A stretch of DNA of 64,000 nt, taken from assembly GCA_015680685.1 (NCBI GenBank), contig MNCI01033650.1, forward strand, positions 605,305 through 669,304, in the 5' to 3' direction. The DNA is from Gnetum montanum. Lineage: Eukaryota > Streptophyta > Gnetopsida > Gnetales > Gnetaceae. How positions within the stretch are numbered: the stretch's first letter is position 1; the number at the start of each line of letters is the position of its first letter. A program made the position numbers and the translations under genes. Of the stretch, positions 45,761 through 55,890 are shown one piece after another. Below the pieces are notes generated by a model, which saw only the letters and a program-made list of their open reading frames with translations, made no database searches and was not told the origin of the DNA.

Positions 45761-46199
45761 CGATCTATACCATACTTTTGCTTGGCCAACGAGTGTCATA
45801 GGAAAGAGCTTGAGTTTTTGCCACCCATTATCAATGTTATTCCATGTTCAGGCATCGTAGAAGGCTTGTAAATGTTGATGCAGATCTAAGTCATAGCCTC
45901 TTGAAAATTTAGGAAAGTTTTTTAAATCGAGCCTGGGTAGACAGTTCTCTTTACGATGCCTACGTGAGATTCGAATAGCCTCTTGTATTTGCGTTAGGCT
46001 TGTAGTGGCCAGTAGGGGTTCATCGTCATTGGGTAAGTTATGCTTTTGTGTGTTGGGATGACGTTGCTTTCGTTTATGCTTGTAAGAAACCCCCACTTTA
46101 GTTTGTATACTCTTAATCTTCATTGTCATATAGTTCGTTGGTTCTCCAATGAACTTCCTCATTAAGTGTGACATTATCGTAATCTTGTAGGAGAGGCAT
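45761..46199 (-). pseudogene. E1 gag, N-terminal part
   Basis: From ATG 46199 (MPLLQDYDN) to the E2 insertion point. Readable in two frames: EAIRISRRHRKENCLPRLDL, FSRGYDLDLHQHLQAFYDA. Continues at 37113 on the far side of E2. Confidence 0.85.
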
Positions 46200-46321
46200 G
46201 GTTGTGAAGTTGTGTGTGAAATTACGTGTGACTTTTTTATAATTATTTTTTTCTTACATATATATCATTAAGTCCTTTACAGTGACCTTGTATGATATAA
46301 CTAATCTAGATAACTAGCACT

Positions 46322-46341
46322 GTCCCTGGCAATAGGGCCAA
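46322..46341 (-). other. E1 primer-binding site (tRNA-Asp)
   Basis: On the minus strand TTGGCCCTATTGCCAGGGAC follows the 5' LTR. Confidence 0.8.
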
Positions 46342-47189
46342 TGATGAGTGGCGAGGTACCCTTACACTCAACCATATGAATACAAGCGTTACACGCGCGA
46401 TTCGGTCGAACTCCACATACAGACTAGTTGTGGCATCTAGATAGTTAGCCTTAGGTCACAGTTCGCTGTCTTCCCATCTGGACTAGTATTAGCTTTGTCA
46501 CGTATGGTTTAGTCTAGAGTGAGGTGTATGATGGGTTCCTAATATAATGCTACTCCTGAAGGAAATGGGAAGTAATATTAACTAAGCTAGGAGAGAAGGG
46601 TGAGAGAATCTAAACTAGCCTAAGTGCAATGAGCATCTGTTTCTTGATTATCCGTACACATCTTGGACTTCATGCATGACTACCATTGGGATTACCAAGC
46701 GCAGATCCTAGGTACGCTACTAGGTTACCAAGTAGTCACACTTAAATGCTCGTAATCAAGTCGTACTCATTCTGCATTTTAACATGAGTTTAAGGGTGAG
46801 AAGATATTAACTAGTAAAGTAGTAAATAAAAATTAATTAAATGATTAAGCTAAGTGAATGCTGCAATGATGAAGTAATCTCAATCTTTATTTCTGGTCAT
46901 GTGCATGTCAAAGTATGTCACACTTAAATAAAGGATGCCGTACAATTACAATCACCACATTGCGGGCATACATGGAGAGGAAAAGGGTTGAGAGGAAAAA
47001 TGAAAGCTAAAATCAAAACTAACTCAAAATTGACTTCCTAATTACTGCCTATCAGATCTGCATACCTCTTATTTATAGATGAGGAGACAGGTTGTGATAT
47101 CGTGTACGCGATATCGCATCGGTAGTGAGATCGTGGATGCGATATCGTGGGTGCGATATCGTGGCTTTCAGCAAATTCATGACTCATCA
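46342..47189 (-). repeat. E1 5' LTR
   Basis: Ends TGATGAG / CTCATCA. U3 array 47090-47165 with GATATCGTGTACGCGATATC (47096-47115). TATA at 47068-47077 (minus). Followed by target copy ATGTG. Confidence 0.95.
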
Positions 47190-47194
47190 ATGTG

Positions 47195-48740
47195 TTTGCT
47201 ATTGTGAATGTTGAAATGGATGGGTTGTGTATGAAATTGTAATTAGCTATCATAAAGGAAACTCAGTTTTCTTTGTCAAATACTGTGAGTTGTTGAGGAT
47301 TCCTATTTTGTCCAATCACTTAGTCTATATAGTCCATATAATACTTACTTGTAACAAATAAAATTTTACAAAAATATTTGAGCATAATGATGTCAATCTA
47401 CTCCTAATTTCCCCCAGAGAAAAAGTTCTACAAGAAAACTAGGAATAGAGCGAGATTCAATGGGCTTAGAAAGAGAAAGAAAAGAAAGTAGATTTGTGTA
47501 AAGCCTCAAATATTTAAGCAAGATAAATTGATACAAGTAAACACTTCACAATAAAACTATTCCTAATTCAATAACTACGAATTGTCCAAACTTTTTGAGC
47601 TCAATAAGTAATTTCATAAAGATAATCTTATTACTACCAAAAATCATTGTGTAAACTACAAAGTACGACTCTCTATTTTGGCTAGTTAATAGTTGTCAAT
47701 AATTGCATTCAACAAAGCGTTCAAAAAATTTGATAATTTCTTGATTGAAATACCAAGGCAATAAAATTTAAAGATAAAGAAGCTATTTTAGTTCTATCAA
47801 AGTATCAAAGATTTTCCTAGGTCCTCTATGCTCAAAATAGCCAATTTCGTTAAGACATTACTATTAAATTTTTCTTGAGGCTTTTCAACAACATAAGCTC
47901 TTCTATGAAAAATTTTAATAAGAGTCTAATATTGCATAAAAATAGAGCTATAAAAGCAACTTAGGACAAATCCCAAAATTAAATGCCAAACACGATACTA
48001 TCTAAATCATTAGCTAAGCAATTAAAACAAAATGGGAAGAAATGAACTCACAGGATTAAAACAGAGTAGCTGAATTGATAAATTAGCAAACCAACTTACA
48101 GGCTTCAATATCTTCTTCTTGATCTCCCACTCCCCTTCTCATTCTACCCTTTAAGCCCTTTTATAGTAACATTAGGGTAGTTATAATCATCATTGGAGGT
48201 TAACAGTAGTTACAAACATTATGGAGGTTGGTTGTATTGATCATATAGAAAATAGGTATTGTTGCCAAGTTTTCCATTTGCTAGTTACAACATCATGGGA
48301 AATTACAATTCAATTACAACCACTAAGGAAAGTTACAACCACCATGGTAGTATGTTGTAACTACCATTGACAAGTGTTCAATTCATATAAATGTTCTATT
48401 TGCCAAATGTCTCATTCACATAGGACATTAAACAACCAACCTTACAACATAGCAATACATATATACATATTTTATTTTAATTATATATATAGCCACAAAC
48501 AAACATAATAATCATCCATTCTTGTAGTTGTTGGCCTACAAATTCCAATCTCTCACTCCATTTTGCATCAACAATCAATCAATCAAATTTGTGTATACAC
48601 AAATGCAATTGAGAGGCTTTCTTTTGTTTTCTTTTTTCCGTTGTATTGAGTGCATAACAAAGTGAACTTAGCATGAGGACCTATGGCTTTTCATGTTAGT
48701 AAATAATAATAATAATAATAAATTTTTTTTAAAGACAAAG
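47195..48740. other. Non-gypsy AT-rich DNA, no gene recognised
   Basis: Continues the pre-insertion DNA from 31837. I see no retroelement domains. A reverse-strand TATA box ACTATAAAAGGGC (48155-48167) is followed by purine-rich leader-like sequence toward 48.1 kb, so a minus-strand promoter or LTR is possible. An (AAT)n microsatellite lies at 48702-48722. Confidence 0.45.
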
Positions 48741-48754
48741 CATCATGTCCAAAA

Positions 48755-49500
48755 TCATCATCATATTTTCCTCTTGTAGCATAGCCAAATGGCACTGCTA
48801 TATTGTTCGTGGAGGCTCTCCCGAGTTGTGGTTTCGCACGTCTGCTCTTGTGATCTCGCCCTTCTCCTCCGGAGCATCCTCTTTAGCTTGCGTCTGCGGC
48901 GGGGGTGCTTTTTTCTCTACAGCAGCAGCCACCACCGCTGTTGCTGCTGCAACTGCAGCCATGCTTATTACGCGGACCAGTTATCAAACAAACTCTTTAT
49001 GTGGTCGTCGCTGCCATGCTCACGGATATTTTCACGGTAATTTTCAAGGACGTCCTGCCACATCGTTACCGTCAGCAGCAAACTGGAAAGAATCGCAAAT
49101 AAATTCATCCGGTGGTGTTGCCGTATAGTGCTCTGGCCCTGCAGAATCGTTGAAACATGGAGGCACGGCGATAACGGCGTCGGTTGCGAGCATGCGGCGG
49201 AAGTGCAGCACCTTAAGACACTGGGAGCTGTTGACGATCTCCAAAATTTAGATCCTCATGTAGCCTCCTCAACATGCACCATCACCAATTCATCCACGAT
49301 TATTTGCGAAGCCTGCAGGCGTACACCGCAGGAAGGCGATGCAGAACCGTAGATGATGGACGTTTATGTAGATTCTCCAGAGTTCGAATGTTCAACGTCG
49401 CAGGAGCATTGACGAAATCCGTTGTCGAAATTCTTGAACATCAGCGTAGGGTTTATATACAGTCTCTACACTATTAAGAATATTCTACGTACGCGTGTCT
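48755..49500 (-). other. GC- and CpG-rich island with short minus-strand coding-like segments
   Basis: Base composition changes sharply to about 50% GC with many CpG, unlike the CpG-poor DNA around it. On the minus strand: TATA-like TATATAAAC (49451-49459), then short open segments. One at 49115-48975 reads MNLFAILSSLLLTVTMW (hydrophobic start), then QDVLENYRENIREHG and LFDNWSA followed by two stops. One at 48961-48797 starts MAAVAAATAVVAAAV, then a K/E/P-rich part, ending EPPRTI-stop. No family recognised. The plus strand is also open for 127 codons (48745-49128), but its Ala/Ser composition looks like a shadow of the GCN repeats. Could be a first exon/promoter of a host gene or captured gene DNA. 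Confidence 0.5.
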
Positions 49501-49509
49501 TACGAGAAA

Positions 49510-49740
49510 AACTGAGAATTTTAACCATGTCGTGTTATGCCATCACTGGAACATAGAAATTGCAGGAGCCTCAGCTTGCAGCAGCAGTCCATCCACAACA
49601 TTTTCATAAATGAGAACTTGTGTAACGTACTGTCTAGCACCAGTTGCAGCCACTACTTAGTCTGCTGGGTTATACTTTGCAATTCTGGCGTCATGGCAAA
49701 GTATTCTAATGATAAAATCCTGTTAAGCCTCTTGAATCAC
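49510..49740 (-). other. Coding-like minus-strand segment, unrecognised
   Basis: One frame is open except for two TAA stops and one TGA: segments VVAATGARQYVTQVLIYE and NVVDGLLLQAEAPA look protein-like. It follows directly after the stop of the HHP fragment, so it may be 3' UTR or a separate captured fragment. Confidence 0.3.
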
Positions 49741-49741
49741 G

Positions 49742-49907
49742 TTATCTAGGATACAAAAGCCTAGCCTTGTAATGTGCGCAGGCACCAACAACAATGAGAT
49801 CATGAAACATTTGATGGCTGTGACCTGAAATATCTAATCTTCCTGGCTTCCAACATTCTGGTACCTTAGTTGCATAAACCAGGGCTTCAAGCCCATAAAA
49901 TAAACAT
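49742..49907 (-). pseudogene. Fragment of heptahelical transmembrane protein gene (HHP/PAQR family)
   Basis: A 55-codon open stretch ending at TAA (49742-49744). It reads FIYGLEALVYATKVPECWKP, then GRLDISGHSHQMFHDLIVVG and ACAHYKARLLYPR. This matches the last two membrane segments and intervening loop of plant HHP proteins (adiponectin-receptor/hemolysin III-like). Their hallmark is 'YATRIPERW.PG.FDI.GHSHQ.FH', with His residues that bind a metal in the family. Here R of PERW is Cys. The rest of the protein is not seen upstream (49908-50100 has stops), so this is a terminal exon remnant or captured piece. Confidence 0.75.
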
Positions 49908-49909
49908 AT

Positions 49910-50110
49910 GCTATGGTGTATAAAGCTAATGGATCATCATGATAAAGGACCTCCTTATGAAATAGAGGTGTATATTTTGAAACCCTTGATCTCTGAAATA
50001 GAAAATCATTTCTATTTCAAATCAACATAAGCATAAGCCAGATGATATATGAAATCTCCTTTCAAAGCCTTCTTCATGAAATGGCTAAAATGTGCCAACA
50101 TAAAGATTAA
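49910..50110. other. No gene seen
   Basis: AT-rich. The frame of the HHP fragment is closed by stops just upstream. No splice acceptor was confidently placed. Confidence 0.4.
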
Positions 50111-50335
50111 TTTATTTTTCTTTTTATGTAGTTGCCCTATTTTGTTGTAGATTTATAAAAAGTTTTATTTTAGTTTCCTTTTCATGTGGCCACCCTATTT
50201 TGTTGTGGATCATTTAAGAAAGATTATTTTAGTTTTCCTTTCATATGATTGCCCTATTTTGTTGTAGATCTCACAAGAAAGATTATTTTAATTTTAATTT
50301 TGGATATGGCTATCTTATTTTATTATGGATCTTCC
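50110..50335 (+). repeat. Tandem repeat, unit about 59 bp, 3.6 copies
   Basis: The anchor CCCTATTTTGTTGTAGAT or a variant recurs at 50135, 50193, 50252 and 50314 (spacings 58, 59, 62), with AAGATTATTTTAGTTTTCC between. Confidence 0.85.
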
Positions 50336-50916
50336 ATTCCTCCTCTCTTCTTTTTGATCTTATGCTATTCTTCTACTATTTTGATTATTATGTTGACATT
50401 CCATTGGATTTTTGTCATTTTGGGTTTATTTTTGGTAATTTAATTGTATCTGAACTTTTTTTTGTCTAGTGGTGAATTTTTGAAATTGTGAAAACTTTGC
50501 TCAACTTGCTTCTTGAATATTCTATAATTATTTTGGATTAGCTTTTGATATGAACATGATTTTGTGAGAATTTTGGTTATCATGGTTTTTTGGCCATTTT
50601 GAACATCTTTTGAATTTTTGGAATAGAATAATAATATTTTTGGGACTAATTTTTCTTAGTTGGTGGCAGAAGTCACAAATCTTTTAGATTCTCTCATCTG
50701 CATGTAGTAGTGGAGTGTTCTTTAGTATAAACAATCCCATGGAAACAAGGGTTGTTGGATAGATTTCCTACCCTAGATTTTGATTCGTAAATTCATGTGA
50801 GGTTATGGATTTAGCTGAGACCATGGTCCTAAGTAGTTGAATCTAGTGGTGTTGTGGTGAGGCATAGTCAAGGCCTATGTTTTCGATCATACATGTGCCT
50901 TGGCTATTGAGGATGT
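50336..50916. other. No gene seen
   Basis: T-rich, low-complexity DNA. Open frames here are hydrophobic by composition only. Confidence 0.5.
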
Positions 50917-51225
50917 TAGTAGTGAGGTTATTCCAAAAGTTTTTGATGAGCCCCTTTAGTAGCGAGGGTAACCAAGACATAGCCTTCAGAGATGCTTGGT
51001 TAAAATATACACTATTTTGATTTTTGTTGGACAAATTTGTAATATCTTTGGACAGTAAATAATTTAAAGGATAATTCAATGATAGTAGTGAGGTTATTCC
51101 AAGGGCTGTTGGTAAGTCCCTTTAGTAGTGAGGGTAATCAAGACCTAGCCTTTGGAGATGCCTAGATAAAATATATATTAGTGAGGGCAACCAAGACCTA
51201 ACCTTCGACGATGCCTAGATAAAAT
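50917..51225 (+). repeat. Tandem repeat of AGTAGTGAGGTTATTCCAA unit, 2.5 copies
   Basis: Copy 1 about 50917-51011, copy 2 about 51081-51175 (both with GTGAGGGTAA, AAGAC.TAGCCTT and GAGATGC.T), and a partial third copy at 51180-51225. Copies are diverged by about 10-15% by eye. Confidence 0.75.
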
Positions 51226-52074
51226 ACACATTCTTTTAGATTTTTAAATTTCTTTTGAATTTTTGGAAAGTTTGTGGCATTTCTGGACCTTGACATATTT
51301 TTAAATATTTAATTCAAAACCTTTGTCTAGCTCATAACTTTAGACTTTTGGCCCAAAACCATTATGCTCTATGAAGATGGAAATATAACAACTTTTCTTA
51401 TTTTAGGGGTTTTAACTTCTCTTAAATCTCGATGTAGAGAGCCTAGGGTAGGTAGGGAATTATTGAAAGAGGAATATGAAACAAAAGGTGGATCAATTTT
51501 ATACAGGATGGACTTTTTGAACTTGAAAATAATTTCTATATAATTTGTATTTTTGTAAAATGAAACCTTGTATACTCTTTGGATATGTTAGCCATGTGCT
51601 TATTTTTGTGAATAAATAATAACGTATGATAGATATGAATTTGTAATCTGTGACATTAGTATCGTGAGATTGCAAAGATCATTTTTCATTTTGGCATGTG
51701 CTATATGTTTGAGAAAAATTTAATATTATTTATTATATATTAATATTTTATTAATTAATTTGATAAATTTCAAACATAAATATCTTTATTTCTAGAGGTC
51801 TAATTAAGGTAAAACAAATGTCATTGGCATACTTATTTTACACACTATTTTATGATGCAACTAGTGAAATTTTTAGACAACTTATTTGTGGCTACACAAA
51901 TCTCTCTTTTTCATTAAATAAATTTTATTTAATTATATATGAAAGTATTATGAAGTTTTTCTGTGCTATATTACTTTAATGCATTTATAATTCTAATCAA
52001 TAATTTTATTTATTTTATCACTTCCTTTTGAATTAGTAAATCAAAGTTGAATCTAGATCCTTGGGGTTTGGTAG
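51226..52074. other. No gene seen
   Basis: AT-rich DNA, with TATTTATTATATATTAATA-type tracts around 51.72 kb. No coding or repeat signal. Confidence 0.5.
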
Positions 52075-52123
52075 CACTTCTATTAATTATTTATAGGATA
52101 TTTATAAATAATTAATAGAGGTG
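52075..52123. repeat. Near-perfect hairpin, 21-bp arms
   Basis: Left arm 52075-52095 and right arm 52103-52123 are reverse complements with one mismatch, separated by 7 bp (GGATATT). It ends about 5 bp before the point where Athila pol homology begins. Confidence 0.9.
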
Positions 52124-52127
52124 TTTT

Positions 52128-53620
52128 AGGTAAGCTCCCTTGTTATACGGTGGTTGGTGATCTTACAAGAATTTGATCTCACCATGGTGGACAAAAAAGG
52201 GACCAAGAATCTAATTGTAGATCATTTGTGTTGATTAAGATGGGATACCAATGATGATGAAGATCCTTTATCTGATCAATTTCTAGATGAACTCTTCTTT
52301 GCTAAGTCTACTAAAGTTCATTCACCAAGGGTTACAAATTGGTATAATTAGGTCCTTTCATATCTACTTACACAAGGGACTTTCATTAAATGGGATCATA
52401 GGAAGAAACAACAATTTCTTCATCAGGTTAAACATTATATAGAAATTGAAATTAACCTTTGCAAGGTTTGTATTGATAACCTAGTACAATGATGTGCACC
52501 TAATGTAGATCAATTAAGAGTTCTTCAAGATGCTCATGAAGGTTCTTGTGGGAACCACTATATAGGAAGGAGGATAACCACAAATATCCTGATGGCAAGA
52601 TATTTTTGGCCAATAATCTTTAGGGACACTAACCATTTCTCTTGTTTGTGCAAGAGGCGTCAATGAGATAGAGAAATGATAACCAAAAGGGAAGGGCCCC
52701 AATAGTGGATTTAACCATTGGAGCCTTTTGACCTCTGGGGAATTGACTTCACGGAGCCCATCACTCCCTTGTTTAATAGGAAATCTTACATTATTGTTAT
52801 CATTAACTACTGTACGAAGTGGGTTGAAGTTGCAGTTGTATTTGATTGTCCATCTACCACTACAACCCAATTTTTCTAACAAAAAGTGCTAAATAGGTTT
52901 GGTGTACATAGAGCACTAATTTTAGATAATGGAATACATTTCATAGGTTCTACTTTTTGCAAGTTAATGCAATGCATGGGGGTACAACTTAAACTCACAG
53001 CACCCTATTATCCCCAAGCCAACAGTCAAGCAAAGATAACCAATAGGGAGATCACATGAATTTTAACTTGAACCATGAGTAGATATAGGAAAGAATTGAG
53101 CACCAAACTTAATGATGCCCTTTGGGCATATCACTCAACATGGAAAATTCCTATAGGCTACTTTCCCTATGAGTTAGTGTATGGAAAGTTACCCAAACTC
53201 CTAACTTAAACTAAACTCCGTACACTCACAACTACTTATGAACTTGACTTAGTCATTAACCTAGCACAAAAAGAATGATTCATGACACTTAATGTGCTAG
53301 ATGAAAATTGAAGAGTAGCACTAATGATGAATGAAATGCATAAGGCACACAATAAACAACATCATGACACACTGATCAAGAAATTTATATTCAAACTAGA
53401 AGACAAGGTTCTCTATTGGAATCCCATGCATGGTCCATAATGAACTAAGTTTTGAACATTATGGAAAGGTCCTTACATTATCCACTCAACTTTTCCTTCC
53501 AATGCTATGATAATTTACCATATAACAAGTCCTCAAAAGAACATGTTAGTCAACATCCAACAACTTAAATCATTTATGGACTTTTAAGTAACCAACTACA
53601 AGATTAATACCTTTGATTAA
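52128..53620 (+). pseudogene. Truncated Athila pol: end of RNase H and integrase
   Basis: Starts inside the RNase H tail (LQEFDLTMVDKKGTKNLIVD), then the integrase zinc-binding block HEGSCGNHY...CLCKRRQ. The core follows: GIDFTEPITPLF, LILDNGIHFIGSTF (second catalytic Asp kept, unlike element B), PQANSQAKITNREIT, DALWAYHSTWKIPIGYFPYE, and a C-terminal block near 53.45 kb. Homologous and co-linear with 24.03-25.48 kb. The 5' end is abrupt at about 52128 with no LTR, gag or RT. Confidence 0.85.
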
Positions 53621-53629
53621 GAATTAGCA

Positions 53630-54718
53630 CACTCCATTTTTTGAATCTCATATTTCCAACTTAGTCATGGGGGAGATATCCATCTACCATAAAATCTTGA
53701 TGAGGATCAATGATTTTTCTTCTTTTTGTTTTGCAACATTCTTTATATGTTTTCATTTTCTTAATAATTTATTGATCATCTTATATATTTTCATTTTCTT
53801 TGTTATATTCTTGTTATTTTCTTTTAGTCTTATTTGAAATCTTAGATTTTGTTTCATGGCTATTGTGAATTTTGGAAATTATTGAACATAGCTATCAAAG
53901 TTATGATTAATTACAGAAGGCTAAATTTATCATTGGATTATGTTCTCTACTAATAGTCTGTTATTTTTTTAGTGGTATTAAGCTATGAGGTTACAACATC
54001 CACTCATTTCATCTATTTCATGTGGATTCTGCATCATGGAAACATGAAAGTTCTTTCACATTCAAACTAAAAGTAACATGTGATTTTATTATCCAAAAAA
54101 TTGGGAAAGGACCAAGTGGGAATGAAAAAGGGTGTAACCTTAAGGGGATTTGTTCTATTCTTTTCTCAACTTCCTTCTTTAGTTCTATGAATCCTCATTA
54201 GTATATCATCATTCCTAATATCAATCGTAAAATTTGGATGTCTTTGTATGGTGTGGTTCCCATAAAAAAAAACAATGGGAATTCAAAGCACACCCTTAGA
54301 AAATATCATGTACTACAAGCATTAGTTATGGGGTTGGAAAGACATGTTAGCCATGCCTAAAGACATCCCTAGAATAAAGTCCCTACCTACTTCCTTCTTC
54401 TCCTTTCTTCTTTTTTTGAAGTGATGATTGTCCTTTGTGGTTGTCATGGGCTCTTGATGGTAAAGAGGAGGAATATGTTAGTGTGAGATCATTGAAATTG
54501 GAATGAACTTGGTTTAGACTTGGAACAGACTAGCATTAAATCATCTTAATCACAAAATTCACTATGGATCTCATGTGACAAAAATGAAAATTATTCATCT
54601 ATTGTTATTTATCTACCATTTGCTCACTTCTTTTTTTATCGCCTTACTATCTCATGCCATGGAAAATTGATAGTTTTTTTTTCTAGTTTACATAATCCTA
54701 AGAAAATTACTCACATGG
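53630..54718 (+). other. Athila pol-downstream spacer (second copy)
   Basis: Aligns with the element B spacer (25.5-26.6 kb), sharing CCAACTTAGTCATGGGGGAG, GGTGTGGTTCCCAT and GCCATGCCTAAAG. It is cut at 54718 where the D LTR begins, before any accessory ORF. Confidence 0.7.
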
Positions 54719-55748
54719 TGATGAGATGCGATTCGCATGACCTGTGATATCGCATACACGATATTGCGGTCGTAGCGATATCGCATCCCCTACGATATCG
54801 CGTACGCGATATCGCGGTTCGCTACCATATCTATAAATAAGAGGTGGCTCTCCTTTGTTTCCTCATCCTGGGTTAGAAGTAGGGAAACTTTGGAAGTTTG
54901 ATCACTCCAGAGATAGAATATTTTCCATGTGCCCGTAGTAGGAGTCCTAAAGTGAATGGATCTTTATTTGAGCAACATTGTACTTGAACACAAGTTGTGT
55001 ACGCCAATAAAGACGAACTTCCTGGATAAACCTTACATTGCATGGAATAGGATTTTATTTATTATTTTCTCTTAGTAATGTGGAATGAGTATGACTTGAT
55101 TACGAGCATCTAAGGATGTGTACGGATAGTCAAAGAATCGGCTGCTCATCGCAACGCGGTATGAGTATGACTTGATTACGAGCATCTAGTGTGACTACTT
55201 GGTAACCCAGTGGCATATTTAGGATTTGCGCTTGGTAATCCCAGTGGTAGTCATACACAAAGATGTGTACGGTTAGTTAAGGAATCGGCTGCTCATCGCA
55301 CTTAAGCTAGATTAGATTCTCTCAACCCTTTCCTCCTAGTTAAGTGCCTCAGTATGACCACTTCGAGCACGTGAGTTACGCGTGGTGATCCCAGCAACAA
55401 TTAGCGTTTGGTAGCCATGCTTGCATCGGTTCAGGGTGTGCACGGTAAGTGGGAACGGATGCTGATGCTAGGTAATTTAGACTTAGTTAATTAGTTAGAG
55501 TTAGTTAGTTTCTTCAATCCTTCACCTTGATAGCATAGGAGAAAAACATAAAAGATATAAAAATCATATACCTCGGACTTACTTAACCATACACTGTGAC
55601 AACTACAAGTAAGTCTGGGAAGACAACGAATGATTAACCCAAAGTGTTGCATGGGGCGTGTAGGCACTTAGTCTGCAGAGTTCAACCGGATCGTGCGTGC
55701 TACGCTCGTTTCATATGGTTGAGTGTAGGGGTACCTTGCCACTTATCA
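54719..55748 (+). repeat. Element D 5' LTR
   Basis: 1030 bp, about 200 bp longer than E1/E2 LTRs, because blocks in R/U5 are duplicated (TGAGTATGACTTGATTACGAGCATCTA at about 55085 and 55165; ATCGGCTGCTCATCGCA at about 55138 and 55284). U3 array 54725-54820, TATA box CTATAAATAAGAGG (54831-54844). The R/U5 is also alignable with element B LTRs (CAGTATGACCA, TTCAGG.TGTG.ACGGTA). Confidence 0.9.
54725..54844 (+). promoter_or_regulatory. Element D U3 palindrome array and TATA box
   Basis: Between the LTR end and the TATA box almost every base belongs to a GATATCGC-type word. The perfect 20-bp palindrome GATATCGCGTACGCGATATC is at 54794-54813, with others at 54745, 54758 and 54777. CTATAAATAAGAGG follows at 54831. 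Confidence 0.75.
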
Positions 55749-55768
55749 TTGGCGCCGTTATTGGGGAC
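55749..55768 (+). other. Element D primer-binding site (tRNA-Asp)
   Basis: TTGGCGCCGTTATTGGGGAC directly after the LTR, the best-preserved site in the window. It matches the known Athila/Tat tRNA-Asp site with two differences. Confidence 0.9.
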
Positions 55769-55890
55769 TAAGTGTTTGTCTGCTGAATAGAACATAAGGA
55801 TACCACTCACATCGTTGGGAGCCTAAATGAACCTTCAGGTTAATGAAGATAAAAAAATTATATAATGGTAAAATTAGCACACCGATAACA

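Larger units (their letters stand above)
31838..47189 (-). mobile_element. Element E1: non-autonomous Athila-related LTR element, split by E2
   Basis: LTRs of 848 bp each (31838-32685 and 46342-47189) with TGATGAG...CTCATCA ends, flanked by a perfect ATGTG duplication (31833-31837 and 47190-47194). Minus orientation: primer site at 46322-46341, gag from 46199, spacer, accessory ORF 33636-32869, polypurine tract (GTGGGGGTA on the minus strand) at 32686-32694. Without the E2 insertion it is about 6.7 kb and has no pol. LTR differences are mostly C/T and G/A. Confidence 0.9.

Noticed and set aside
48797-48961. Cytochrome b5-like start in the Ala-rich minus-strand ORF (ITRADVRNHNSGEPP)
   Set aside because: Only a loose resemblance to the region before the heme-binding HPGG; the heme motif itself is absent and the frame ends at a stop.
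48745-49128. 127-codon plus-strand ORF, Ala/Ser-rich
   Set aside because: Its composition follows from a GCN repeat. The minus strand has better coding-like segments and a TATA box, so I list the region as an island instead.
50245-50469. Hydrophobic 74-codon ORF resembling a membrane protein
   Set aside because: It overlaps the 59-bp tandem repeat and T-rich DNA. Hydrophobicity comes from TTT/TTA/ATT composition.
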